Positions 1-6,435 are shown, numbered from the stretch's first letter. The stretch: DNA of 6,471 nt from Polaromonas sp. (GCA_025362825.1 JANYFF010000391.1:1-6471), one strand, 5' to 3'. Notes: generated from the letters alone by a model not told the origin. Made by a program: numbers and translations.

Positions 1-927
1 GGTGCCGGCGGCCACCCAGGCGGTGAACGGCTCGCCCAGAATCAGCACGCCCATCAGAATGGTCGATATCGGGCCGACCATGCCGGTCTGCGCGGCCATG
101 CTGGCGCCTATGCGCTCGATGGCCATCATCACCATAAGCACCGGCGCCGCGGTGCACACCGTGGCGTTCAGCAACGACAACCAGACCACCTCAGGCGCCA
201 CCGCAAAAGCAGCGCTCATGGGCCTGAGCAGTGCAAACTGCAGCAGGCAGCACAAGCAGGCCACCGTGCTGGCCAACCCAACAAGCCGCAGCGAACCAAT
301 GCGCTTGACCATCTCACCGCTGTACACCAGGTAAACCGCATAGCTGACGGCGCTGAGGAAAACCAACAGCCCGCCAAGCGCCGTGTTGCCGCGTTCGCTA
401 AAATCTTGGTGTGCGAACTCATGGCCAAACACCAGTGCCACGCCACAGTAGCTGATGGCCATGCCGACAATTTGCCTCGGCAAAACATGCCGCCGGTACA
501 GCACCAGCCCAAGCAGCATCACCAGCGTCGGATTGAGATAAAGAATCAGCCGTTCGAGTGAGGCGCTGATATAGGCCAGCCCGGCAAAGTCCAGGAAACT
601 GGCAAGATAGTAGCCGGTCACGCCCAGCCACACCACGCCCAGCCAGTCGCGGCGCGTCAGTGCCGCCTTGCCGCGGCTGGCCCACCAGGCCATGACCGCA
701 AAAATTGGCAGCGCAAACAGCATGCGCAGCATGATCAGCGTGACTGCATCCACGCCGTGGCGGTAAGCCAGCTTGACGATGATGGCCTTGCCGCTAAAGG
801 CAATCGCACCCAGTACGGCAAGCAGCAGCCCAGCACCGATATTTTTGCCAGGCGCTATGCTTTTTGTAGCTGAAGGTAACCGGATTACGGAGGCTGCAGG
901 CACTTTTTGTTGTGAAACAGGCTTCAA
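1..927 (-). CDS. EamA/DMT-family transporter (3' end outside window)
   Basis: This is a multi-pass inner-membrane protein of the drug/metabolite transporter superfamily. Members usually export or exchange amino acids, nucleosides or other small metabolites. The frame is open from 927 to position 1, giving 309 residues with no stop, so only a short C-terminal piece is missing (the family is usually about 300 residues). About ten hydrophobic segments form two EamA repeats. The first begins near residue 30 (GAGLLLAVLGAIAFSGKAII), and the second near 184 (LGGLLVFLSAVSYAVYLVY). The last part, GPISTILMGVLILGEP at 285-300, is the characteristic end of an EamA repeat. There is no in-frame ATG before about residue 67. 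The frame opens at the TAA of the preceding gene, so the start must be TTG at 927 (weak GGA nine bases upstream, chosen here) or GTG at 903. It follows the GGT gene by 18 bases and is probably cotranscribed with it. The substrate cannot be read from the sequence; export of a cleavage product is inference. Confidence 0.88.
   Translation of the reverse strand, partial: MKPVSQQKVPAASVIRLPSATKSIAPGKNIGAGLLLAVLGAIAFSGKAIIVKLAYRHGVDAVTLIMLRMLFALPIFAVMAWWASRGKAALTRRDWLGVVWLGVTGYYLASFLDFAGLAYISASLERLILYLNPTLVMLLGLVLYRRHVLPRQIVGMAISYCGVALVFGHEFAHQDFSERGNTALGGLLVFLSAVSYAVYLVYSGEMVKRIGSLRLVGLASTVACLCCLLQFALLRPMSAAFAVAPEVVWLSLLNATVCTAAPVLMVMMAIERIGASMAAQTGMVGPISTILMGVLILGEPFTAWVAAGT
854..870. repeat. Short inverted repeat GCTA-N9-TAGC inside the 5' end of the EamA gene
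   Basis: The arms GCTA and TAGC flank a T-rich 9-base centre, falling in the codons for the hydrophilic N-terminal tail (around residues 20-25) of the EamA protein. The element is AT-rich compared with its surroundings. It resembles, from memory only, short GCTAT/ATAGC-type palindromes scattered through intergenic DNA of Comamonadaceae. It may be a decayed copy of such a repeat, or chance. Confidence 0.3.
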
Positions 928-945
928 ACGCGTATTTCCGGCGTT

Positions 946-2568
946 TTAGAAGCCAACCGCCTGGCCGTCGCGCCGCGCATCGCTGGCGGCGACATAGCCT
1001 TCGACGCCGGGATCGCCGGCGCGCCAGATAAACTGGCCGGCGCCAAAGTCCTGGTAGGAATCATTGATGACCTCGGTGCGATGGCCGCGGGCCGCCAGTT
1101 GCTGCACCGTGTCCTGGTTCATCGCGGCCTCCACATTGATCTCCAGGCCTTCGTTGTAGCGCCAGCGCGGCGCATCGCATGCGGCCTGCGGACTCTGCTT
1201 GTAGTCGAGCATGCGCACCAGGGTCTGCATGTGGCCTTGCGGCTGCATGTTGGCACCCATCACGCCAAAGCTCATCACCGGCTGCGCGTCTTTTGTCAGG
1301 AAGGCCGGGATGATGGTGTGGAAAGGCCGCTTGCCGGGCGCGACCTGGTTGGCGCCCGCCAGCAGGCTGAAGCCATGGCCGCGGTTTTGCAGGCTGATAC
1401 CAAATTCGGGTTCGACGCAGCCCGAGCCAAAGCCCATGTAATTGCTCTGGATAAAGCTGACCATCATGCCGCTTTCGTCTGCAGCCGTGAGGTAGATGGT
1501 TCCACCCCGACGATGCGGGTCGTTGGGGTTGCCGGATGTGAAGTCCTGTGCCTTTTTCATGTCGATGAGTTTGGCACGGGAGGCCAGGTAGGCGTCATCG
1601 AGCATTTGCGCGGGGGTCACCTCCATTGACGAGGGCTCGGCCACATAACGGTAGGTGTCGGCAAACGCCAGCTTCATCGCCTCGATCTGCAGGTGCTGGG
1701 AATCGACACCATCGACCGGCAGGCTGGCCATGTCGAATTTCTCGAGTATCCCGAGCGCCATCAGCGCTGAAATGCCCTGCCCGTTGGGCGGGATTTCATG
1801 CAGCGTGTAACCGCGGTAATCCTTTGCGATGGGCTTGACCCACTCGGGCCGGTAGCTCTCAAAATCCTTTGCAGTGATGCTGCCGCCGTTCAGTGCCGAG
1901 AATTTTTCGATAGCGTGCGCGATCTCGCCACCGTAGTAGGCATGTCCCTTGCTCTCAGCAATGGCACGCAGGCCCCTGGCCGCCGCCTTGAACTGGAACA
2001 GCTCGCCCACACTCGGCGCCCTCCCCCACGGCAAAAAACCGTCCGCAAAACCTGGCAAACCCTGCAGCTCGCTGGTCGCGGCGGCCCACTTCTGCTGAAC
2101 TACAGGCGGCAGCAAATAACCACGCTCGGCAATTTCAATCGCAGGCTCCATCAGATCGGCAAACGGCAGCTTTCCGAAACGCTCACTCATCGCGACCCAG
2201 CTGCTGACAGCGCCCGGCACCGTTACCGAATCGATGCCGCGTTTTGGCGGCGCAGTGGTGTCGCTGCCGTATTTGCGCTTGAAGTACTCGGGCGTCCAGC
2301 TTTGCGGCGCGCGCCCGGAGGCATTCAGGCCATGCAGTTCTTTGCCGTCCCAAAGAATGCAAAACGAATCGCTGCCCAGTCCGTTGCTGACCGGCTCGAC
2401 GATCGTCATGGCGGCAGCACTGGCAATCGCCGCATCTACGGCATTACCGCCCTTGAGCATCATGCGAAGGCCCGCCTGGGCTGCCAGCGGATGCGACGTA
2501 GACACCACGTTGCGGGCAAACACCGGAATACGGGTGGTCGTGTAGGGGTTGTCGAAATTGAAGTTCAT
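946..2568 (-). CDS. ggt: Gamma-glutamyltransferase/hydrolase, YwrD-like, cytoplasmic
   Basis: This is a 540-residue Ntn-hydrolase of the gamma-glutamyltranspeptidase family, which cleaves or transfers gamma-glutamyl groups from glutathione-like compounds. The precursor cuts itself before a threonine that becomes the nucleophile. Here that is Thr357 in RRGGTIYLTAAD, giving a large chain of about 356 and a small chain of about 184 residues. Other family marks are GGNAVDAAIASA (40-51), GLGSDSF (63-69), Arg86 in LNASGRAP (position of the substrate-carboxylate arginine), IQSNYMGFGSG (373-383), GKRPFHTIIP (412-421) and GVMGANMQPQGH (435-446). The NYMGFGSG and MQPQGH wording fits the YwrD-like branch rather than E. 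coli Ggt. No signal peptide is visible, so it should act in the cytoplasm, unlike periplasmic Ggt. The frame stays open 82 codons further upstream, but that part overlaps the gntR end and is not protein-like, so the start is ATG at 2568 (weak GGA about 10 bases upstream). It sits downstream of a peptide importer and a regulator, suggesting it processes an imported gamma-glutamyl or related amide compound. Transferase, hydrolase or acylase activity cannot be separated by sequence alone. Confidence 0.93.
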   Translation of the reverse strand: MNFNFDNPYTTTRIPVFARNVVSTSHPLAAQAGLRMMLKGGNAVDAAIASAAAMTIVEPVSNGLGSDSFCILWDGKELHGLNASGRAPQSWTPEYFKRKYGSDTTAPPKRGIDSVTVPGAVSSWVAMSERFGKLPFADLMEPAIEIAERGYLLPPVVQQKWAAATSELQGLPGFADGFLPWGRAPSVGELFQFKAAARGLRAIAESKGHAYYGGEIAHAIEKFSALNGGSITAKDFESYRPEWVKPIAKDYRGYTLHEIPPNGQGISALMALGILEKFDMASLPVDGVDSQHLQIEAMKLAFADTYRYVAEPSSMEVTPAQMLDDAYLASRAKLIDMKKAQDFTSGNPNDPHRRGGTIYLTAADESGMMVSFIQSNYMGFGSGCVEPEFGISLQNRGHGFSLLAGANQVAPGKRPFHTIIPAFLTKDAQPVMSFGVMGANMQPQGHMQTLVRMLDYKQSPQAACDAPRWRYNEGLEINVEAAMNQDTVQQLAARGHRTEVINDSYQDFGAGQFIWRAGDPGVEGYVAASDARRDGQAVGF

Positions 2569-2662
2569 GAGTGAATTATCCAGCCTTTGAATGGAATTGG
2601 CCGGCGCGTGCCAACCGGTGTGCAGTCTGCCAGACCACCCCGCAAGGCGGCACCGGGCCGGA
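2569..2662 (-). promoter_or_regulatory. Inter-gene region between gntR and ggt, rich in inverted repeats
   Basis: This 94-base gap is by far the longest non-coding stretch in the window. It holds four short inverted repeats: TTGGC/GCCAA (2597-2601 and 2610-2614), CCGGTG/CACCGG (2615-2620 and 2651-2656), GTCTG/CAGAC (2625-2635) and CCGC/GCGG (2640-2650). The second pair encloses the last two, so the transcript could fold into a branched structure. No run of U follows, so it is not a standard terminator. A GATAAT lies just upstream of the ggt start but has no partner -35 and is too close to the ATG for an ordinary leader. The region could be an operator/promoter for ggt-eamA or an mRNA spacer. 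The arms are short, so chance is a real alternative. Confidence 0.4.
2625..2635. promoter_or_regulatory. Candidate GntR-family operator palindrome
   Basis: GTCTGCCAGAC is a perfect 5-base inverted repeat around one central base. On the minus strand it reads TGGTCTGGCAGAC. FadR/FCD-type GntR regulators generally bind short palindromes with GT and AC at the ends of the half-sites, often TGGTC-N-GACCA-like. The site lies between the regulator gene and ggt, as expected for local autoregulation or internal control. The match to the general pattern is loose. Confidence 0.3.
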
Positions 2663-3388
2663 CTACCCGGGCGAGCCTGGCACTGGCGCAGGCGTGCCGA
2701 CTGACGGTAGCAGTGCCGCGGCATGGCGGGCCGACAGCAAATGGCTGCGCATTTCCCGCCCGGCCGCATCCGCATCGCCCGCAAGAATGGCGTTGACCAC
2801 ACGGCTGTGTTCAATCAGTGACTGGTCGAGCCGCTCGCTATTGACAAACTGACCGCGCCGGTAAGGCATGAGCCGATGCTGCAGGGCACCCGTGGTTTCG
2901 AGCAGGAAGGGATTGTGCGCACCGCTAAAGATCAGCTCATGAAACTCGCGATTGAGGCGGTCATAGAGCTCGAAGTCCTGCTCAAGCGCTGCCCGCTGGG
3001 CGCTCGCATGGCAGTCGCGCAGGGCACCGCGCTCCTCGTCTGTCATCCGCAGCGCAGCGTAGCGGGCACACGATGATTCGAGCTCTGCAACGGCCTCGAA
3101 CATCAGGTCGAGGTCGAGCGCGGTCAGGCTGCGCACCACCGAGCCACGGTTCGGCCGGTAATTGGCCAGACCGGTCACGGCGAGCTGCTTGAGGGCTTCA
3201 CGAACCGGAGTACGCGACACGCCGCAGCGGCTGGCGATGGCGTGCTCATCCAGATGGGTTCCTGGCGGCAAATGACCGAGCACAATTTCATCGGCCAGCC
3301 GGCTGAACACCTGGTCGCACAGGTTACGCTGCAACTCCTTGCGAATGTGTACCGGCTGCATCGCCCTGGCCTTTGTCGGTGCAGTCAT
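2663..3388 (-). CDS. GntR-family transcriptional regulator, FadR-type with FCD domain
   Basis: This is a DNA-binding regulator of 241 residues, the usual FadR-subfamily length. The N-terminal winged helix covers about residues 16-86, with the recognition-helix signature GVSRTPVREAL (56-66) and the wing around YRPNRGSVV (77-85). The C-terminal all-helical FCD-type ligand domain (about 92-220) has NREFHELI, IEHSRV and EMRSHL. His150, His194 and His216 are spaced as the metal-ligand histidines of FCD proteins, with Asn146 at the usual Asp position. The annotated start at 3388 forms an ATGA overlap with the dppD stop. A second ATG at 3361 (residue 10) has AAAGG eight bases upstream and would give 232 residues; it is a serious alternative. 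A position inside the operon suggests a local regulator sensing the transported compound, its breakdown product or a metal-bound carboxylate. Whether it represses or activates is unknown. Confidence 0.92.
   Translation of the reverse strand: MTAPTKARAMQPVHIRKELQRNLCDQVFSRLADEIVLGHLPPGTHLDEHAIASRCGVSRTPVREALKQLAVTGLANYRPNRGSVVRSLTALDLDLMFEAVAELESSCARYAALRMTDEERGALRDCHASAQRAALEQDFELYDRLNREFHELIFSGAHNPFLLETTGALQHRLMPYRRGQFVNSERLDQSLIEHSRVVNAILAGDADAAGREMRSHLLSARHAAALLPSVGTPAPVPGSPG
3370..3374 (-). promoter_or_regulatory. Ribosome binding site for alternative gntR start
   Basis: AAAGG on the minus strand ends eight bases before the ATG at 3361. The ATG at 3388 has no comparable site and would depend on translational coupling through its ATGA overlap with dppD. 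This site is the reason to keep the shorter 232-residue product as an alternative. Confidence 0.5.
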
Positions 3389-4374
3389 TGCAGGTTGAAC
3401 GCCAGGGCTGCGCCTGTTTGCGGATGCCAGCACGCCAGTTGCTGACCGCCGGAATCCTCAAGCGGTGGCGCGCTGTCAGTGCAGGCTGGGCTCGCATGCT
3501 GGCAGCGTGGCGCGAAGGCGCAACCAGCAGGCAGGTGCGCCAGATCAGGCGGGGCCCCGGCGATGGCCGCCAGCGGCTTGCCGCGCATGCCGGCACTGAT
3601 CGTCGAGGCCATGAGGCCCCGGGTGTACGGGTGCGAGGGCCGGGCCATCACGTCAGCCACCGGGCCCTGTTCCACGATCCGGCCCGCGTACATGATGGCC
3701 AGACGGTCTGAAATTTCTACGGCAGCGCCGATATCGTGGGTCACGAAAATCACGGCCATGCCGAGCTCACGCTGCAACTCGCGCAGCAGCAGCAGGATCT
3801 GGATCTGCACCGTCGCATCCAGCGCCGTCGTGGGCTCATCGGCCAACAACACTTTAGGCTTGCAGCACAGCGCCAGGGCAATCATGGCGCGTTGACGCAT
3901 ACCGCCGGACAGCTCATGCGCGTAGGCATCCATGCGGCGCCGCGCCTGCGGAATCTGTACGCGGTCCAGCATGTGCAGGGCGCGGGCGGCGGCGGCGGAT
4001 TTGTCAATCGCCTCATGGGCACGGATCATCTCCACCATCTGCTGGCCAATGGTGTAGACCGGGTCAAATGCCAGGCCAGATTCCTGAAACACCATGGACA
4101 CCACAGCGCCGCGGTAACGCGCCAGCGCTGCGCCCTGCAGCGCCAGCACGTCCTGGCCATCGACCATGATGCGACCCGTTACCTGACTGCTGCGCGGCGG
4201 GTTGAGCTGCAGCAGCGTGCGCAGCGTCACGCTTTTTCCGGAGCCCGACTCACCCAGCAAACCGAGCGTTTCTCCGGGCGCCAGCTCAAGACTGACACCG
4301 CGCAGGGCCTGCAGCGTTCTGCTACCCGTAAAGGTGACATTCAGGCCCTGTACCGACAGCACTGGCAGCGTCAT
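3385..4374 (-). CDS. dppD: Peptide ABC transporter ATP-binding protein, DppD-type
   Basis: This is one of the two cytoplasmic ATPases that power a DppBC-type importer for peptides or similar small solutes (329 residues, typical length). Visible parts are Walker A GESGSGKS (41-48), Q-loop Gln97 in MVFQESG, ABC signature LSGGM (155-159), Walker B VLLADE (175-180) with catalytic Glu180, D-loop ALD (184-186) and H-loop His213. The C-terminal oligopeptide-transporter extension carries four cysteines (Cys285, Cys291, Cys298, Cys315) in the CAFAPRC...C...C pattern proposed to bind an iron-sulfur cluster in this family. LSGGMRQR is typical of the DppD/OppD branch. The segment after the Q-loop (LAFDPVYTIG) differs slightly from the common SLNP form. 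The start at 4374 has a strong AGGAG and overlaps the dppF stop by 4 bases (ATGA). A further 69 open codons upstream only shadow dppF in another frame. The substrate is not determined by the ATPase. Confidence 0.95.
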   Translation of the reverse strand: MTLPVLSVQGLNVTFTGSRTLQALRGVSLELAPGETLGLLGESGSGKSVTLRTLLQLNPPRSSQVTGRIMVDGQDVLALQGAALARYRGAVVSMVFQESGLAFDPVYTIGQQMVEMIRAHEAIDKSAAAARALHMLDRVQIPQARRRMDAYAHELSGGMRQRAMIALALCCKPKVLLADEPTTALDATVQIQILLLLRELQRELGMAVIFVTHDIGAAVEISDRLAIMYAGRIVEQGPVADVMARPSHPYTRGLMASTISAGMRGKPLAAIAGAPPDLAHLPAGCAFAPRCQHASPACTDSAPPLEDSGGQQLACWHPQTGAALAFNLQ

Positions 4375-5504
4375 GCGGTCTCCTGCACATATGCCCTTGA
4401 CGGCGACGGCGCCGGGACAGGCGAGGGTGTAACCGTCAGGACACCTGCCGCCGAATGCCCCGAACCGGGCACCGCCATGTGGCAGGCGACCTGGTGCGCC
4501 GTGTCCTGAAGGTTCTGCAGCAGCGGCGCACTGGCGGTGCAAACCGGCTCTGCATGAGGACACCGGTCGCGAAAGCGGCAACCCGCGGGCGGGTTGATGG
4601 GGTTGGGCGGATCGCCGGACAAAGGGGACTGGACGGTCCGGCGGCTTGGGTCCATCGAAGGCACTGCCGACAGCAGGGCGCGGGTGTAGGGGTGTCGGGC
4701 AGCGCCGTAGATTTGTTCCACAGGCCCTATCTCGACCACCTGACCGAGGTACATCACCATCACCCGATCACACAGGTACTGCACCACATGCAGGTCGTGC
4801 GAGATGAAAATATAGGTCAGGCTCTGCTCTGCCTTGAGTTCCTGCAGCAAGTTCAGCACCTGGGCCTGGACTGATTTGTCGAGCGCGGCAACCGCTTCAT
4901 CAAGGATCAGCAGACGCGGCTCCAGCGCAAGCGCCCTCGCAATGTTGATGCGCTGCCGCTGGCCACCCGACAGCTCGTGCGGATATCGGGAGGCGAACTG
5001 CGCGGGCCGCAGGCCGACGCGGTCCAGCAGCGCATGGGCACGGACACGGGCCTGTGCAGCGCCGAGGCCATGCACACGCGGCCCAAAACCGATGGTGTCT
5101 TCCACCGTCATGCGCGGATTGAGGGAGGCAAACGAATCCTGGAAAACCATCTGCAGGCTGCGCCGGTAGTCCTGCAACGACAACCCGCCAAACTCGCCAA
5201 CGCCTTCGCCGTCGAACACCAGGCTGCCCCGGTCCGGCGTGATCAGGCGGGCGATCAGGCGGGCAGTGGTGGACTTGCCGCACCCCGACTCACCCACAAT
5301 GCCCAGTGTTTCACCCTTGGCCACCTCAAAGCTGACACCATCGACCGCATGCACGGCGCGGCGCGGCCGTACCCAGAGAGGATCGCGTACCGCGAAGTGT
5401 TTGACCAAGCCGGCAACCGCGAGCAATGACTGCGCCGGACCGCCGCGGTCGGCGGCAGGCAAATGTGCTGGTAGCACTGATGGTTCTGATTGCTTGATGG
5501 CCAT
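4371..5504 (-). CDS. dppF: Peptide ABC transporter ATP-binding protein, DppF-type
   Basis: This is the second ATPase of the importer, 377 residues, a little longer than usual because of both ends. Motifs are Walker A GESGCGKST (71-79), Q-loop Gln122 in MVFQDSFASLNP, signature LSGGQ (178-182), Walker B LLILDE (198-203) with Glu203, D-loop ALD (207-209) and H-loop His236. The SFASLNPRMTV stretch is DppF/OppF-like. The C-terminal extension has Cys309, Cys315, Cys322 and Cys341 in the same four-cysteine layout as the partner ATPase. Walker B reads DEAVAALDKSVQ rather than the common DEPVSALDVSIQ; all catalytic residues are kept. A Pro/Ser-rich tail (about 355-371) follows the cysteine domain. The start at 5504 is ten bases after the permease stop, with an AGG overlapping that stop codon. 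The frame is open to 5549, but those extra codons overlap the permease end. The F-type ATPase precedes the D-type one here, the reverse of the usual dppDF order. Confidence 0.95.
   Translation of the reverse strand: MAIKQSEPSVLPAHLPAADRGGPAQSLLAVAGLVKHFAVRDPLWVRPRRAVHAVDGVSFEVAKGETLGIVGESGCGKSTTARLIARLITPDRGSLVFDGEGVGEFGGLSLQDYRRSLQMVFQDSFASLNPRMTVEDTIGFGPRVHGLGAAQARVRAHALLDRVGLRPAQFASRYPHELSGGQRQRINIARALALEPRLLILDEAVAALDKSVQAQVLNLLQELKAEQSLTYIFISHDLHVVQYLCDRVMVMYLGQVVEIGPVEQIYGAARHPYTRALLSAVPSMDPSRRTVQSPLSGDPPNPINPPAGCRFRDRCPHAEPVCTASAPLLQNLQDTAHQVACHMAVPGSGHSAAGVLTVTPSPVPAPSPSRAYVQETA
4380..4384 (-). promoter_or_regulatory. Ribosome binding site of dppD
   Basis: AGGAG on the minus strand lies five bases before the ATG at 4374, inside the last codons of dppF. 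It is the strongest Shine-Dalgarno sequence in the window and decides the dppD start against the longer open frame reaching 4581. Confidence 0.75.
5241..5264. repeat. Perfect 12-base tandem repeat inside dppF
   Basis: GATCAGGCGGGC occurs twice in a row with no mismatch. It encodes ARLI-ARLI at residues 81-88, directly after Walker A. DppF relatives normally have a helix of the same length here (ARLxxRLI pattern), so the repeat does not look like an insertion. It more likely reflects natural similarity of the two half-helices. It could be a slippage site. Confidence 0.85.
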
Positions 5505-5514
5505 ACGTTGGTGC

Positions 5515-6429
5515 CTAGCGCCGCAAATCCATTGCCGACCGGATGCCATCGGCGAGCAGATTGAAACAGATGGAGGTCACGAAAATCATGGCCCCCGGCA
5601 GTGCTGCAACCACTGGGTTATTGAAAATCGCCGAACGAAGGGTGTTCAGCATGAGGCCCCATTCGGCTTCTGGCGGACGTACGCCCAACCCCAGAAACGA
5701 CAGGCCTGAAGCCAGAATCATGCAAACACTGATCAGCCCGGTTGCGTACACAAACACCGGGCCGAGCACGTTGCCCAGCACCTGCACCCGGATGATGGTC
5801 AGGGCACTGGCACCGCTCATACGGGCGGCTTCAATGTAGTCCAGCTTTGCAACCTGGGTGGTCACGCTTTCGGCTACGCGGGCGATTTGCGGAATGAACA
5901 CGATGGTGAGTGCCATCAGGCTGTTGCTCATGCCGGGCCCCATGGCACCAGAAATAGCCACGGCAAGAAGCACCGACGGGAAGGCATAGAACACGTCAAG
6001 CGTGCGCATCACGGCCATGTTGACCTTGCCGCCAAGAAAACCCGCCGTGACGCCGATGGAGGTGCCGATGACAAAGGCCAGCACTACCGGCACGATGCCC
6101 ATGACCAGCGACAATCTTCCGCCATAAATGAGCCGACTCAGCAGGTCGCGACCCAGCTCGTCAGTGCCCAGCCAGTAGCCGACGCTGCCAACAGGCAGCA
6201 GACGCCTCAGCATGCTGGTTTTGAAGGGATTGGCGGGCGCAACCCAGGGTGCAAACACGGCGGCGAGAACAAGCAGTAGCAGCAGCGTCGCACAGGCCAT
6301 GGCGACCCGATCGCGACGCAGGCGTTGCCAGACAGATAACCAGTAGCCGGCGCTGGCCGCCTGCGGTGAAAGCGGCTCTACAGTACCGGGCGGCACGACC
6401 GGCAGCTGGTTTGAAACAGTCAATGACAT
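5515..6429 (-). CDS. dppC: Peptide ABC transporter permease, DppC-type
   Basis: This is an inner-membrane permease subunit forming half of the translocation pore with a DppB-type partner (304 residues, typical). Its N-terminal cytoplasmic tail is followed by membrane segment one (about 44-64). LGTDELGRDLLSRLIYGGR (87-105) is the hallmark of DppC/OppC proteins. Further membrane segments lie at about 107-132, 141-164, 168-190, 223-243 and 268-292. The cytoplasmic EAA loop that contacts the ATPases is at 200-220 (EAARMSGASAL... with Gly206). The sequence FLGLGVRPPEAEWGLML (246-262) near the end is also family-typical. There are two adjacent ATG codons at 6432 and 6429. AAGG is three bases from the first and six from the second, so 6429 is preferred. 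It precedes dppF by ten bases. Confidence 0.95.
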   Translation of the reverse strand: MSLTVSNQLPVVPPGTVEPLSPQAASAGYWLSVWQRLRRDRVAMACATLLLLLVLAAVFAPWVAPANPFKTSMLRRLLPVGSVGYWLGTDELGRDLLSRLIYGGRLSLVMGIVPVVLAFVIGTSIGVTAGFLGGKVNMAVMRTLDVFYAFPSVLLAVAISGAMGPGMSNSLMALTIVFIPQIARVAESVTTQVAKLDYIEAARMSGASALTIIRVQVLGNVLGPVFVYATGLISVCMILASGLSFLGLGVRPPEAEWGLMLNTLRSAIFNNPVVAALPGAMIFVTSICFNLLADGIRSAMDLRR

Positions 6430-6435
6430 CATCGG

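Noticed and set aside
216..685. Two small minus-strand frames of 98 and 88 codons
   Set aside because: They are out of frame with the intact EamA protein that covers the same bases and have no family resemblance. They do not indicate a broken gene.
1798..2574. Long plus-strand open frame of 258 codons opposite ggt
   Set aside because: It lies wholly antisense to a clearly recognisable GGT gene, has a low-complexity Arg/Ala/His-rich composition with no known motif, and is the expected mirror of GC-rich codon use.
2574..2579. GATAAT as a -10 box for ggt
   Set aside because: There is no acceptable -35 about 17 bases upstream, and transcription would begin at or next to the ATG.
2639..2656. Hairpin after gntR as a rho-independent terminator
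   Set aside because: The stem is only four base pairs and is not followed by a run of U in the transcript direction.
2569..2814. 82-codon N-terminal extension of ggt
   Set aside because: It overlaps the end of gntR and the inverted-repeat gap, its composition is Arg/Cys-rich and unlike the family, and homologues begin near the ATG at 2568.
3984..3999. GCG-rich triplet run in dppD as a microsatellite
   Set aside because: It encodes an ordinary Ala-rich helix (SAAAARAL) and is short and typical of GC-rich coding sequence.
3736..4509. Plus-strand open frame of 257 codons opposite dppD and the end of dppF
   Set aside because: It is antisense to well-supported ATPase genes, Gln/His/Arg-rich and without recognisable domains. 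It is a shadow frame.
4375..4581. 69-codon N-terminal extension of dppD
   Set aside because: It overlaps the 3' end of dppF in another frame, while an AGGAG sits five bases before the ATG at 4374 and the ABC domain begins right after it.
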